Assembly (NCBI GenBank): GCA_038255255.1
Contig: JBBSLL010000004.1
Location: 97,766-161,765 of the forward strand
Reading direction: 5' to 3'
Length of the DNA stretch: 64,000 bases
Source: JBBQNY01 sp038255255
GTDB lineage: Bacteria > Pseudomonadota > Gammaproteobacteria > Xanthomonadales > Ahniellaceae
This document shows, piece by piece, positions 34,518 through 43,192 of this stretch (the stretch's first letter is position 1; each line of letters opens with the position of its first letter). Made by a program: the position numbers and the translations under genes. Below the pieces are notes generated by a model. The model had not been told where the DNA came from and did not search any database. It saw only the letters and a program-made list of their open reading frames with translations.

Positions 34518-35531
34518 ATGAATACCAAGATTTGTGTGATTCGCGGCGACGGGATCGGCCCGGAGGTGACGGACGCCACGCTGCGCGTTCTGGACGCGTT
34601 GGGCGGCTTCGATTACGAGTTTGCGCTCGCCGGGGTCACCGCATTCGAGAAGAGCGGCGAATTGCTGCCGCAGGCCACCCTAGACGCCATCCATCGCAAC
34701 CGCATCGCCCTGAAGGGGCCGCTGGCCACCCCGATCGGGGAAGGCTTTGCATCAATCAACGTGGAGCTGCGCCGCCGTTTCGATCTGTACGCCAATCTGC
34801 GTCCGGCGATTTCGTTCCCCGGTACGCAGGCGCGATACGAGAATATCGACGTCGTGACCGTGCGCGAGAACACCGAAGGCGCCTATCGCAGCGAGGGGCA
34901 GTCCCTGTCGGCCGACGGCGACACCGCCCAGTCGATGATCCAGGTGACCCGGCGGGGATCCGAGCGGATCGTGCGGTACGCCTATGATTTCGCGCGCCGT
35001 GCCGGTCGCCGCAAGGTGACGATCGTGCACAAGGCCAACATCATGAAAACGACGTCCGGCCTGTTCCTCAACGTCGCGCGCGAAGTGGCCCGCCAGTTCC
35101 CGGAGATCGAGACCAACGAACTCATCGTCGACAACACGTGCATGCAACTGGTGATGCGCCCGGAAAAGTTCGACGTGATCGTGACGACCAACCTGTTCGG
35201 CGACATCATCTCGGACCTGTGCGCTGGACTCGTAGGCGGACTCGGCTTCGCACCGGGCGCCAACATCGGCACCGACGCGGCAATCTTCGAAGCGGTGCAC
35301 GGCTCGGCCCCGGACATCGCCGGCAAGGGCATCGCCAATCCCTGCGCACTGCTGCTGGCCGCCGGACAGATGCTCGAACATGTCGGTCGCAACGGGGATG
35401 CGATGCGGTTGCGTGCGGCGATCAGCGGCACGCTTGCCGCTGCCGACCGGGTGACCCCGGACGTTGGAGGCACGGGCACAACCAGCGGTTTCGCCGAGGC
35501 CGTGCGCGAACGCGTCCTCGCCGCCGCGTAG
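34518..35531 (+). CDS. NAD-dependent isocitrate dehydrogenase
   Basis: A 337-residue decarboxylating dehydrogenase of the isocitrate/isopropylmalate family, matching the short NAD-type isocitrate dehydrogenases of Lysobacterales and IDH3 of mitochondria rather than the 416-residue E. coli Icd. RENTEGAYRSEG is the substrate loop, VDNTCMQLVMRPEKFDVIVTTN carries metal ligands, and HGSAPDIAGKGIANP is the coenzyme loop. It should convert isocitrate to 2-oxoglutarate with NAD. Isopropylmalate dehydrogenase is less likely because no leu genes adjoin it. It has its own promoter (34460-34488) and an intrinsic terminator (35588-35615). Confidence 0.9.
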   Translation: MNTKICVIRGDGIGPEVTDATLRVLDALGGFDYEFALAGVTAFEKSGELLPQATLDAIHRNRIALKGPLATPIGEGFASINVELRRRFDLYANLRPAISFPGTQARYENIDVVTVRENTEGAYRSEGQSLSADGDTAQSMIQVTRRGSERIVRYAYDFARRAGRRKVTIVHKANIMKTTSGLFLNVAREVARQFPEIETNELIVDNTCMQLVMRPEKFDVIVTTNLFGDIISDLCAGLVGGLGFAPGANIGTDAAIFEAVHGSAPDIAGKGIANPCALLLAAGQMLEHVGRNGDAMRLRAAISGTLAAADRVTPDVGGTGTTSGFAEAVRERVLAAA

Positions 35532-35587
35532 TCTTCTCCGACGCACAAGGAGCGCCGCAGCCAGGCTGCGGTTTCCACGCCAGAAAA

Positions 35588-35615
35588 GAAAACGCCGGGC
35601 AAGCCCGGCGTTTTC
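35588..35615. terminator. Intrinsic terminator, bidirectional
   Basis: GAAAACGCCGGG and CCCGGCGTTTTC form a perfect stem ending in TTTT, with AAAA on the other arm. It therefore works on both strands, serving the isocitrate dehydrogenase gene and the convergent protease gene. Confidence 0.88.
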
Positions 35616-35633
35616 ACGTGTTGCGCGCAACGA

Positions 35634-37859
35634 TTACTGGGGTCGCGTGAGCAGCAGGAACGGGCTGCCGCTGCGCGCAAACGTGCCGCCGATCGAATTC
35701 TGCGGGGTAACGCTGTAGGTCACCCGATTGTTCGCGGACTCTGACTCGCTCGGCACCGTGAAGTTGAAGGTTACCGAACCGGCCGGCTGGTCCGCGAATG
35801 CGACGGTGGGGCACGTCCGGCAATAACCGCGGCGATGGAACACCGGAACCGGTGCTCCGTTGGCGAAGAGCGCCGTCTGGGCATAGGCAAAGCTGCTGTT
35901 GCCGGCACCGTCGTAATAGAAGAGCAGGGCGGAGAGTCCCGTCTGGCTGCCCGCGCGGAAATTGAGGATCGACCAGCCCCAGCCATCGTCCGCGGATCCG
36001 GCATACCAGAGCCCACTGAAGTCAGGCGTGGGACGCGCGGAGGCCACGACGATGGGCTGCATGCACCAGCGGATGTTCTGGTCCGCACCCAGCGAGAAGG
36101 TCATGATCGCCACGGCGGCAGACGGGTCACGTCCGTCGTTGCACGGAGCCTGGGTTGCGGGTTCGTTGAAGTCGAGCGATACGGTGCCCGACAGCTCGGA
36201 AACCTGTTGTTGTGGTGGCGACGCGCCGGGCGTGTATCGATACCGCAACAGGGTCTTGCCGTTGGCGTCGGGGAATGCCACGAATTGGGAATTCACCATG
36301 TTGCCGACGGCCTGGAAAAACTCCGGTTGACCGTCGGCCCCATAGGTGTAGAGCGTCAACGCGTACAGCGCGTCGCGCACCCGGACGAACTCGATTCCAT
36401 GGCCGTCGCGCCGGATGTCGAAGAGGATGTTCGAGGAAGGCAGGACCGGATTCGGCGCGCCCGCGGGTGCCGTTTCCGACCAGCCGACTGCCTGCAGCAT
36501 GGGGCCGCCCAGCGACAGGTCGCGTTGTCCACGCGACACGGTCGCGTTCATCAGGTCGCCGCCGTGGCGAGTGCCCACGTGCGACAAAGATGACCCGGGC
36601 ACCACGGGACTCGGCGTGTGCATGAAGATGAAGCTCAAGGGCGCGCCGAATAACGCTGCGTTGTTGCGCGGCGAATCGACGGCGCGGAGATCGTCCCAAC
36701 GCAGCTCACTGGACGCGGTGATGGCCGCCGCCCGCTCGGCGTCGGACATGTCCATGAAGCGACGGGTGGAATTGTCAGTCGGATTCACGCCAACGAGGTT
36801 GTGGCCGAAGGCGTCATTGCGACCTTCGAGTTTCTGTCCCACCGGACCCGAGTCGGGCCGGGTGTTGACGGTACTGATGAAACCGAGGCCATGCGCGATC
36901 TCGTGCATCGCGACCGCGATGAAATCTACCGTGCCCAAGTTCGAATTCGAGGTGAAACCGTAGTAGAAATCCTGGGGAACGGTGCTGGTGTCGATCTGGT
37001 CGTTGAACGTGACGCGGACGTCATAGGTGCCCGTGCACGAGCCGCCGAGCAGGCCGCAGGAACGTGCCCCGCCGAGTTTGGTGGCGGCGGAGCCTGCGTA
37101 CCAGGTGTTCGGCAGCGGCATCCACGGTTCCTCCGCCAAAAGCTGGCGCGGACCTGCCCGTGCGACCGTGATGGAGCTGCCGGTGCCGAGATTTTCCCAG
37201 CATGCCTGGACGCGGATCGGCAGCTCGCTCTTGATCTCGGTGCGGATGATGCGCAGCGCTTCGTTGATCGCGGCCTGCCGTTGCGCGCCGAGCGTGGTGC
37301 CTTGATTGCCGTTGATCGGCGTGCGCCCTGTGCCGTTGGTCCACTCAGCAACTCCGCAGCCGTCGCTCGCGTCGTTGAAGACGACTTCGATGGGCACGCC
37401 AATATCCGGAACGGTGTCGCTGAGCGTTGCGGTGATCGTCGAAGTCGCTGCAGCGGGGCCGAAGTTGATGACGGAGACGAACCAGCGTCCCGCCCGGACG
37501 GGAAACTTGTTGGCGCGGGTGATGACCAGCTTCTCGCTGGGTTCGATTGACGCGGACCGGTATTGCGCAGCGTCGAAAAGCTGGGTCGCATTCGGTGGCT
37601 GACCCCCGATGGCATCCGGGAATGCCGAAGCGCTGTGGAGCAGCAGGTCGACGTCCGCGCCCGCATTGCCAGTCACCTCGAGCGTCAGCCGTTGCGACGA
37701 AGCCGGTACGTCGATGAAGAAACTATTGGTCAATGCACCGCTCGACAGCGAAAAGGAACGCGGTTGGCCACTGGCCAACGCGATGGTGGGCGCGGCGTGG
37801 ACGGAAATGCTGGCACCTGCCGCCAGCAGTGCGCATGCAAAGCGATGGATGGCCTTCAT
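35634..37859 (-). CDS. Secreted metalloprotease-like protein with N-terminal PPC domain
   Basis: A 741-residue secreted protein. The ATG at 37859 follows GGGAGCG and gives a signal peptide (LLAAGASISVHAAP). Residues about 30-125 form a bacterial pre-peptidase (PPC) domain (DVDLLLHSAS, FPVRAGRWFVSVINF). The catalytic region holds the zinc motif in VAMHEIAHGLGFIS near residue 320; the expected third His/Asp of an HExxHxxGxxH metzincin is replaced by Ser, so the third ligand must lie elsewhere. The C-terminal 120 residues start LWYAGSADDGWGWSI and resemble a repeat domain common in Lysobacterales secreted proteins. It follows a small secreted protein gene 1 bp upstream, and is probably co-translated with it. 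Confidence 0.8.
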   Translation of the reverse strand: MKAIHRFACALLAAGASISVHAAPTIALASGQPRSFSLSSGALTNSFFIDVPASSQRLTLEVTGNAGADVDLLLHSASAFPDAIGGQPPNATQLFDAAQYRSASIEPSEKLVITRANKFPVRAGRWFVSVINFGPAAATSTITATLSDTVPDIGVPIEVVFNDASDGCGVAEWTNGTGRTPINGNQGTTLGAQRQAAINEALRIIRTEIKSELPIRVQACWENLGTGSSITVARAGPRQLLAEEPWMPLPNTWYAGSAATKLGGARSCGLLGGSCTGTYDVRVTFNDQIDTSTVPQDFYYGFTSNSNLGTVDFIAVAMHEIAHGLGFISTVNTRPDSGPVGQKLEGRNDAFGHNLVGVNPTDNSTRRFMDMSDAERAAAITASSELRWDDLRAVDSPRNNAALFGAPLSFIFMHTPSPVVPGSSLSHVGTRHGGDLMNATVSRGQRDLSLGGPMLQAVGWSETAPAGAPNPVLPSSNILFDIRRDGHGIEFVRVRDALYALTLYTYGADGQPEFFQAVGNMVNSQFVAFPDANGKTLLRYRYTPGASPPQQQVSELSGTVSLDFNEPATQAPCNDGRDPSAAVAIMTFSLGADQNIRWCMQPIVVASARPTPDFSGLWYAGSADDGWGWSILNFRAGSQTGLSALLFYYDGAGNSSFAYAQTALFANGAPVPVFHRRGYCRTCPTVAFADQPAGSVTFNFTVPSESESANNRVTYSVTPQNSIGGTFARSGSPFLLLTRPQ

Positions 37860-37860
37860 G

Positions 37861-38175
37861 CTATCGCTCCCGCTGCGGCAGCTTGCCGACGGCGTGGGCC
37901 GCTTCGACAGCGTGCGGAACGTCGGACTGCACGGCTGCGCAGGTGGTAGAGACGCTTCCGTCAGCGTGGAAATGGGCGCTCGTTTCCATGTCGATCGGCG
38001 CGCGGCGCATGATGCCGCGACCCAGCTTGATTTCCCCTTCTCCGGCTTTCGCCGCGGAGGGGCCGAGCGGAATCGATTCCACGTGCACGAAGCTGGCGGG
38101 TTGCGCACCCGCAAGGCTCCCGGCCAACACCAGGCTGCTCGCGAACGAGAGGCGATGAATCCTGCGCAAGTTCAT
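37861..38175 (-). CDS. Small secreted protein, unknown function; partner of the downstream protease
   Basis: A 104-residue protein. The ATG at 38175 has AGGAGC 5 bp upstream and is followed by a clear signal peptide (LSFASSLVLAGSLAGAQP, cleavage near residue 25). The mature part is about 80 residues, with HFHADGSVSTTC in the middle and a basic C-terminus (LPQRER). The single mature Cys is near residue 76. No family is recognised. Its stop is 1 bp before the start of the PPC-domain protease gene, which suggests a propeptide-like chaperone, an inhibitor or a substrate. Those roles are guesses from context. Confidence 0.7.
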   Translation of the reverse strand: MNLRRIHRLSFASSLVLAGSLAGAQPASFVHVESIPLGPSAAKAGEGEIKLGRGIMRRAPIDMETSAHFHADGSVSTTCAAVQSDVPHAVEAAHAVGKLPQRER

Positions 38176-38259
38176 TCGAAGCTCCTGGAGGCTGATTCGC
38201 CTGTTCACATCAAATTGTGGCACGCAGACGGAACGCAAATGCCGCTTTCATCGACCGGA

Positions 38260-39081
38260 TCACGGAATCGCGCGACGGACGGCGAAGTGATTCAGAACTG
38301 CAACGCCGGTCCTTCCGGGTCTGAACGCATGAAGCAGCGCGGCGTGTACAAACTCGATCGCCTCGCTCACCGCCGTGGGCAAATCCTCGCCCTGCGCGAG
38401 ACCAGCCGCGCAAGCGGCTGCGAGCGTGCATCCGGTGCCGTGGGCGGTGAGCGGCAGTCGCGCGTGCTCGAAACGGACCACACCCGCGGCGCTTGCCAGA
38501 AGGTCCACCACCGGCCCCGGGCCGGCCGCGTGTCCGCCCTTGAGCAGCACCGCGCCCGAGCCGAACTGACCCAGGGCGCTTGTCGTGGCCTCCAGGTCGG
38601 CGCCTGCGCCCGGTTTTCCCAGCAGCAGTTCGGCTTCGGGGATGTTCGGCGTCAGCAGCGTCGCGAGCGGCAGCAGTTCATTGCGCAGGCACCCGACGGC
38701 TTCGGGGTCGAGCAGGTGGGCCCCGCTGGTGGCGACCATCACCGGGTCGACGACGATGTGCGCGGGCCGATGCCGGAGAAGGGCCGACGCGACTGCCCGA
38801 ATCATCGGCGCATCGCCGACCATGCCGGTCTTGACTGCCCGGATGTCGAAATCCTCGAACAGCGCTTCGATCTGCTGGTGCAGCATCTGCACCGACACCA
38901 TGGAAATCGCGGTGACGCGCTGCGTATTCTGGGCGGTCAACGCGGTGATGGCGCTGACGCCGTGGCAGCCGAAAGCGGCAAAGGTCTTCAAATCCGCCTG
39001 GATTCCCGCGCCTCCGCCCGAGTCGGACCCGGCAATGGTCAGCACGACAGGTGGGGAGACCTCCGACGAAGGGTGAGCCAT
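38260..39081 (-). CDS. thiD: Hydroxymethylpyrimidine/phosphomethylpyrimidine kinase ThiD
   Basis: A 273-residue ribokinase-fold enzyme that phosphorylates hydroxymethylpyrimidine twice in thiamine synthesis. The N-terminus LTIAGSDSGGGAGIQADLKT is diagnostic. The anion-hole/catalytic region AHGTGCTLAAACAAGLAQG carries the catalytic Cys seen in ThiD. The C-terminal 25 residues are weakly conserved. The ATG is preceded by AGGAGG. I found no thiamine-pyrophosphate riboswitch in the 175-bp leader. The divergent neighbour is an outer-membrane protein gene. Confidence 0.96.
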   Translation of the reverse strand: MAHPSSEVSPPVVLTIAGSDSGGGAGIQADLKTFAAFGCHGVSAITALTAQNTQRVTAISMVSVQMLHQQIEALFEDFDIRAVKTGMVGDAPMIRAVASALLRHRPAHIVVDPVMVATSGAHLLDPEAVGCLRNELLPLATLLTPNIPEAELLLGKPGAGADLEATTSALGQFGSGAVLLKGGHAAGPGPVVDLLASAAGVVRFEHARLPLTAHGTGCTLAAACAAGLAQGEDLPTAVSEAIEFVHAALLHAFRPGRTGVAVLNHFAVRRAIP

Positions 39082-39104
39082 CTCGAATCCTCCTAGTGAC
39101 TTTT

Positions 39105-39121
39105 GTGGTTAAAACACAACA
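39105..39121. promoter_or_regulatory. Short inverted repeat in the thiD/barrel intergenic region
   Basis: TTGTG and CACAA face each other across GTTAAAA, about 25 bp upstream of the thiD start. It could be an operator; no regulator is indicated. Confidence 0.25.
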
Positions 39122-39256
39122 AGCCGCGGGTTCACGGCGACCGGTCCGAGGGGCCCAAATTACCGGGCCTAGCGCAGCCCGGGTGAAATCTGTGGTTGAC
39201 ACGCTGTCGCAAATTGACAATGCTTGCGGCGAATTAACAACACTTGGCTCCGCTTG

Positions 39257-40372
39257 ATGTCATCGCGTTCCCGCTTACGTATATCGCGCATTGCTTCGGC
39301 CACGGCATTGGGCCTCGTCGCCTTTGCACCGGCGGTGGCTGCCGACCTTGGCGCATGGGGCGGTTATGCGATGTCGAAGATCGTGCCGGAATACGACTGG
39401 GCGGAATCGCGCGGTTCTGTCGGCGCGGCGCCCACGGTATTCGACTCGGTCAGTGTCGGCACCAGCTTGGCAGCGTCGAGCCTGATTGACACGATCCTGC
39501 CGGACTTGAGCTTTTCGCTGCGCGCCGATCGCAAGATCCGCAGCAGCGGCGGCCTCGAAATGACACCGTCCATTCTTCCCCAGTTCGGTCCTGGCGTGCG
39601 GCGCAGCCTGCTGGCGCCCGGCTTGACGCAGTCGTTCGGGGACGATGGCTCGCTCAGCCTGACCGCACTGTTCGCACGCCAGCAGTATGCAAGCTGGGGA
39701 TTCGGCACGGGGATCGGCAGCAACGAATTCGCGCTCGCCGGAAGCGAAACTTCAACCGGACAGGGCGCTGCGATTTCCTGGCGCGACGGCTTGACCCCGA
39801 GGCTGGCCTACCGGATGTCATACCAGACGCGCATCGACATGGATCCGCTGCATTCGGTGCGGGGCGTGTATGCCGAAGCCGCGGACTTCGACATGCCCGC
39901 GGTGGCTTCGTTCGGATTCGACTGGCAGATGGCGCCGCATTGGCAGGTCGGCCTCGATGTATCGCATGTCGCCTATAGCGACATCCGTGCATTCACCAGC
40001 TCGACCTTGCCCCGCGAATTCCTCTCGCTCCTCGGCGACGGCGACTCGCCCGACTTCGGCTGGCGCGACCTGACGGTGTATGGAGCGCAATTGGCGTGGC
40101 AGCCAACCGACCAGTCGCGCTGGACTTTGCGCTACTCGACGCAACAGCAGCCGCGACCCACTTCCGCGGTGCTGGATGCGGCGCTTGCCGACCGCTACTC
40201 GGATGTGAACTGGAGCCTCGGTTTCGAGCAGCGTTCGCCCAGGCTCGGCTGGTGGCAGTTCGTCGCCAGCTACTCGCCTGCGCAGTACTTCCTTGGTGCC
40301 CAGTCCTTTGCGGACGACGATCTCAGCGGCAGGTTGCTCGAGGTCGAAGCACTCTGGACCTATCCCTTCTGA
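39257..40372 (+). CDS. Outer-membrane beta-barrel protein, unknown transport role
   Basis: A 371-residue protein. I choose the ATG at 39257, which gives a signal peptide (ASATALGLVAFAPAVAA, cleavage near residue 30); an in-frame TTG at 39224 would add 11 residues. The mature part alternates polar and hydrophobic residues in many short strands separated by Asp/Ser/Gly turns. It ends in Phe (EALWTYPF), the signal read by the BAM complex. Features such as GAQLAWQPTDQSRWTLRYS recall FadL/OmpP1-type barrels, which import hydrophobic compounds, but the N-terminal hatch is not obvious. It is monocistronic, with an intrinsic terminator at 40404-40430. Confidence 0.75.
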   Translation: MSSRSRLRISRIASATALGLVAFAPAVAADLGAWGGYAMSKIVPEYDWAESRGSVGAAPTVFDSVSVGTSLAASSLIDTILPDLSFSLRADRKIRSSGGLEMTPSILPQFGPGVRRSLLAPGLTQSFGDDGSLSLTALFARQQYASWGFGTGIGSNEFALAGSETSTGQGAAISWRDGLTPRLAYRMSYQTRIDMDPLHSVRGVYAEAADFDMPAVASFGFDWQMAPHWQVGLDVSHVAYSDIRAFTSSTLPREFLSLLGDGDSPDFGWRDLTVYGAQLAWQPTDQSRWTLRYSTQQQPRPTSAVLDAALADRYSDVNWSLGFEQRSPRLGWWQFVASYSPAQYFLGAQSFADDDLSGRLLEVEALWTYPF

Positions 40373-40403
40373 TTTCACTGTGACATTGCTTCAGGGCTTT
40401 GAA

Positions 40404-40430
40404 CGGGGCGTTTTCGCCCCGTTTTTTTTT
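40404..40430 (+). terminator. Intrinsic terminator after the barrel gene
   Basis: ACGGGGCG and CGCCCCGT flank a TTTT loop, and a run of nine T follows. This is a textbook terminator for the plus-strand barrel gene, 31 bp after its stop. Confidence 0.93.
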
Positions 40431-40474
40431 GGGCGGAGGGAATCATCCGCAGCCCGGTTCACCCTGTCCGCTGA

Positions 40475-41872
40475 TCAGAGATTCTCGGAAGCGAAGTCGG
40501 CCAGCCGCGAGCGCTCGCCGCGCCGCAGCGTGATGTGGCCGCTGTGCGGCCAGCCCTTGAATCGATCCACGGCATACGTGAGGCCAGACGTGGTTTCCGT
40601 CAGGTAGGGCGTGTCGATCTGCTCGACGTTGCCGAGGCAGATCATCTTGGTCCCGGGCCCCGCTCGCGTCAGCAGGGTCTTCATCTGCTTGGGCGTGAGG
40701 TTCTGGGCCTCGTCGATGATCACGTAGCGGCTGAGAAAAGTGCGGCCGCGCATGAAGTTCATCGACCGGATCTTGATCCGCGATGCGAGCAGGTCGTTGG
40801 TCGCCGCGCGCCCCCACGAACCGCCCTCCTGCGGATTGGTGAGTACTTCGAGGTTGTCGGTGAGGGCGCCCATCCACGGCGTCATTTTTTCCTCCTCCGT
40901 ACCGGGCAGGAAGCCAATGTCCTCGCCGACGCTCACCGTGGCCCGCGTCATGATGATCTCGCGATAGCGTTGCTGGTCCATGACCTGCGCCAAACCCGAT
41001 GCGAGCGCCAGCAGGGTCTTGCCCGTTCCCGCCGTTCCGAGCAGCGTGACGAAGTCGATTTCGGGATCCATCAGCAGGTTGAGCGCGAAGTTCTGTTCGC
41101 GGTTGCGCGCGTGGATACCCCAGACGGAGTGGGTACCGCCCCGATAGTCGTCGAGCAGTTGCAAGGTCGCGATGTCATCGCGGATGCGCAGTACGCGAAA
41201 TTCGGGGGCGTCCTCGCCATCCAGCCACAGGCATTGATGCGCATGCCACGGTTCGTCCTCGCGCATCCGGACTTCGTAGTACGTGTGTCCCTTCTCGGTC
41301 CAGCTGCGCACTTCCTCATGGCGGTCCCAGAAGTCGTCCGGCAGCTGATCGTGGCCTGCATAGAGAAGCGAGAAATCATCCAGTGCGCGGTCGTTCTCGT
41401 AATCTTCTGCCGCAATCCCGTAGATCGACGCTTTGATGCGCAGATTGATGTCCTTCGACACCAGCACCACCGGTCCGGTCCCGGCCGTTTCGCGAAGCTC
41501 GACGATTGCAGCCAGGATCTGGTTGTCGGGCGCCACGCCGCTGGCCGAGTGGCTGCGGTTGCTCGACGTGCGCATCTGGAACCGCAGCTTGCCCTGCGGC
41601 GCGCGCGCCGACAGCTTGAGCTCCTGGGGCCTGGCGAGGCTCAGTCCGTCCTGGATGCGCGAGGCGCCGCCGGATTCGATCAGCTCATTGATGAACCGGC
41701 TCACCTGCCTTGCATTGCGGGCGACTTCGGTCGCGCCCTTCTTGCCGGCATCGAGCTCCTCCAGCACCGTCATCGGCAGGTAGACGTCGTGTTCCTCGAA
41801 GCGGAACAGTGCCGTTGGATCGTGCATCAGCACATTGGTGTCCAGCACGTAGGTGCGCTTGGCCGAAGTCAT
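40475..41872 (-). CDS. PhoH2-type PIN-PhoH RNA helicase/ribonuclease
   Basis: A 465-residue fusion. Residues 1-140 are a PIN ribonuclease domain (YVLDTNVLMHDP with the first catalytic Asp). Residues about 245-465 are the PhoH ATPase domain (Walker A GTAGTGKTLLAL, Walker B VIIDEAQNLTP). PhoH2 proteins unwind and cut RNA. The ATG at 41872 directly follows an in-frame GTG; the ATG is preferred. It lies downstream of gcvR-bcp on the same strand, 60 bp after bcp. Despite the name there is no Pho box visible upstream. Confidence 0.93.
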   Translation of the reverse strand: MTSAKRTYVLDTNVLMHDPTALFRFEEHDVYLPMTVLEELDAGKKGATEVARNARQVSRFINELIESGGASRIQDGLSLARPQELKLSARAPQGKLRFQMRTSSNRSHSASGVAPDNQILAAIVELRETAGTGPVVLVSKDINLRIKASIYGIAAEDYENDRALDDFSLLYAGHDQLPDDFWDRHEEVRSWTEKGHTYYEVRMREDEPWHAHQCLWLDGEDAPEFRVLRIRDDIATLQLLDDYRGGTHSVWGIHARNREQNFALNLLMDPEIDFVTLLGTAGTGKTLLALASGLAQVMDQQRYREIIMTRATVSVGEDIGFLPGTEEEKMTPWMGALTDNLEVLTNPQEGGSWGRAATNDLLASRIKIRSMNFMRGRTFLSRYVIIDEAQNLTPKQMKTLLTRAGPGTKMICLGNVEQIDTPYLTETTSGLTYAVDRFKGWPHSGHITLRRGERSRLADFASENL

Positions 41873-41932
41873 CACGTAGTAGTTTTCTCCAGTCGGGCGA
41901 ATCAGGAAGGGTCGTAAAAATCGGAGTTGAAC

Positions 41933-42385
41933 TCAGAGCGCCTGCGCCGCTTCCAGCACGAGCGATGCGTGCGCGGGAACCTTGACGCCCCGCCAGGAGC
42001 GGCGCAGTTTCCCCGCTTTGCCGAACAGGAAAGTACTTCGCTGGATGCCGCGCACCTGGCGCCCGTACATGTTCTTGTCGCGGATCACGTCGAACAATCC
42101 GCACAATACTTCGTCCACGTCGGAGATCAGGTCGAACGGCAGATTCTGCCGCTCGCGGAAGCGCTGGTGGCTCGCGATCGAGTCGCGCGAGACACCGACT
42201 ACGCGTACGCCTGCGGCTGCAAACTCCCTGCCAAGGTCGCGGAAATCCGTGGCCTGGGTCGTGCACCCGGTCGTGGCGTCCTTCGGGTAGAAGTAAAGGA
42301 CAACGGGGCCTTTCCGGAGGTCGCTGCCCGTGAGGGTTCCGCACGTGGCCGGCAGCTCGAAGTCGGGCAGGCGCGCGACGCGCAC
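41933..42385 (-). CDS. bcp: Peroxiredoxin Bcp/PrxQ
   Basis: A 150-residue thiol peroxidase that reduces hydroperoxides. The peroxidatic Cys41 is in DATTGCTTQATDF, lying after the usual YFYPKD strand. The classic C-x4-C resolving Cys is missing; Cys95 (DEVLCGLF) could act, as in Xanthomonas PrxQ. The start is a GTG at 42385 because no in-frame ATG lies upstream. The gcvR-bcp order matches E. coli. Confidence 0.93.
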   Translation of the reverse strand: MRVARLPDFELPATCGTLTGSDLRKGPVVLYFYPKDATTGCTTQATDFRDLGREFAAAGVRVVGVSRDSIASHQRFRERQNLPFDLISDVDEVLCGLFDVIRDKNMYGRQVRGIQRSTFLFGKAGKLRRSWRGVKVPAHASLVLEAAQAL

Positions 42386-42467
42386 GTCGGCCGCGCGGTC
42401 GCGTTCGTCGACGGCTTCGGATTTCGCAGCTCGCCCAGTGTCGACTTTCGCGCTGGAACGGGGAGTC

Positions 42468-43016
42468 CTAATACTTGACCGGCTCCATCACCGCGTCGAG
42501 ATTGAGCGCGTCGCAGAATTCGAGGAAATCGTCGCGCAGGGACGCAATGTGGGTCTTCGCAGGCACGCCGATGGTGATCTGGGCCGAAAACATCTCGGCG
42601 CCCGTCTGCATCGCGCGGTAGCGGGAAGAAGTGAGCTGCTCGAGGCTGATGCTGCGGGTCGCGAAGAACTCCGCGAGTTCGTGGAGGATGCCGGGCTTGT
42701 CCGCCGCAACGACTTCGACGAGGTAGGGCAGCAAGGTATTCTGGCTTGCGCGCGCTTCGGTGCGCTGCAACGTCGCCTGGATTCCGTCCTCCCGTTGCAG
42801 GCGCGGCAGCCCCGATTCGAGCTTTGCGATCGCATCCCAGGAACCCACTGCAAGGCAGGCGATGATGACATCGCGCCCAAGGCAGGACAGCCTCGACTCC
42901 AGCACGTTGCAGCCGCAGTCGCGAATGCGTCGCGTCAGCGGCAGCAACAGGGGCTGGGACTCCTTGGCGACTGCGGTGATGAGGATGTAGTTTTCGTTGT
43001 TGTTCTGGCGCGGCAC
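42468..43016 (-). CDS. gcvR: Glycine cleavage system regulator GcvR (tandem ACT domains)
   Basis: A 182-residue protein with two ACT domains (residues about 10-75 and 95-170). The first opens NYILITAVAKES and the second YLVEVVAADKPGILHELAEFF. In E. coli GcvR binds glycine and holds GcvA as a repressor of gcvTHP. The start is set at GTG 43016 because the frame upstream reads into the dapA promoter region without homology. It diverges from dapA (176 bp) and precedes bcp, as in E. coli. Confidence 0.88.
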   Translation of the reverse strand: MPRQNNNENYILITAVAKESQPLLLPLTRRIRDCGCNVLESRLSCLGRDVIIACLAVGSWDAIAKLESGLPRLQREDGIQATLQRTEARASQNTLLPYLVEVVAADKPGILHELAEFFATRSISLEQLTSSRYRAMQTGAEMFSAQITIGVPAKTHIASLRDDFLEFCDALNLDAVMEPVKY

Positions 43017-43192
43017 GGTCGATGCGAACCCCGGCGGCCGGACGACCGCAATCAATCGCACTCTACTGGCGGCATTCGGGCGCGACAAGCGCAGCGCGGC
43101 GCGAGCCGGTGCGGTCGCAATCCACCATGCACCCGGCACGGGTCGATGCCGATGCCATAATCCGGGAAGTTCCGAGCACGGGGTTTTTGCGC

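Noticed and set aside
37861..38238. Longer start (38238) for the small secreted protein
   Set aside because: It would place 21 polar residues before the signal peptide; the ATG at 38175 has a good AGGAGC site and gives a normal signal sequence.
39082..39256. Thiamine-pyrophosphate riboswitch before thiD
   Set aside because: Neither the CUGAGA nor the downstream ACCUGAUCUGG-type core could be found in the thiD leader.
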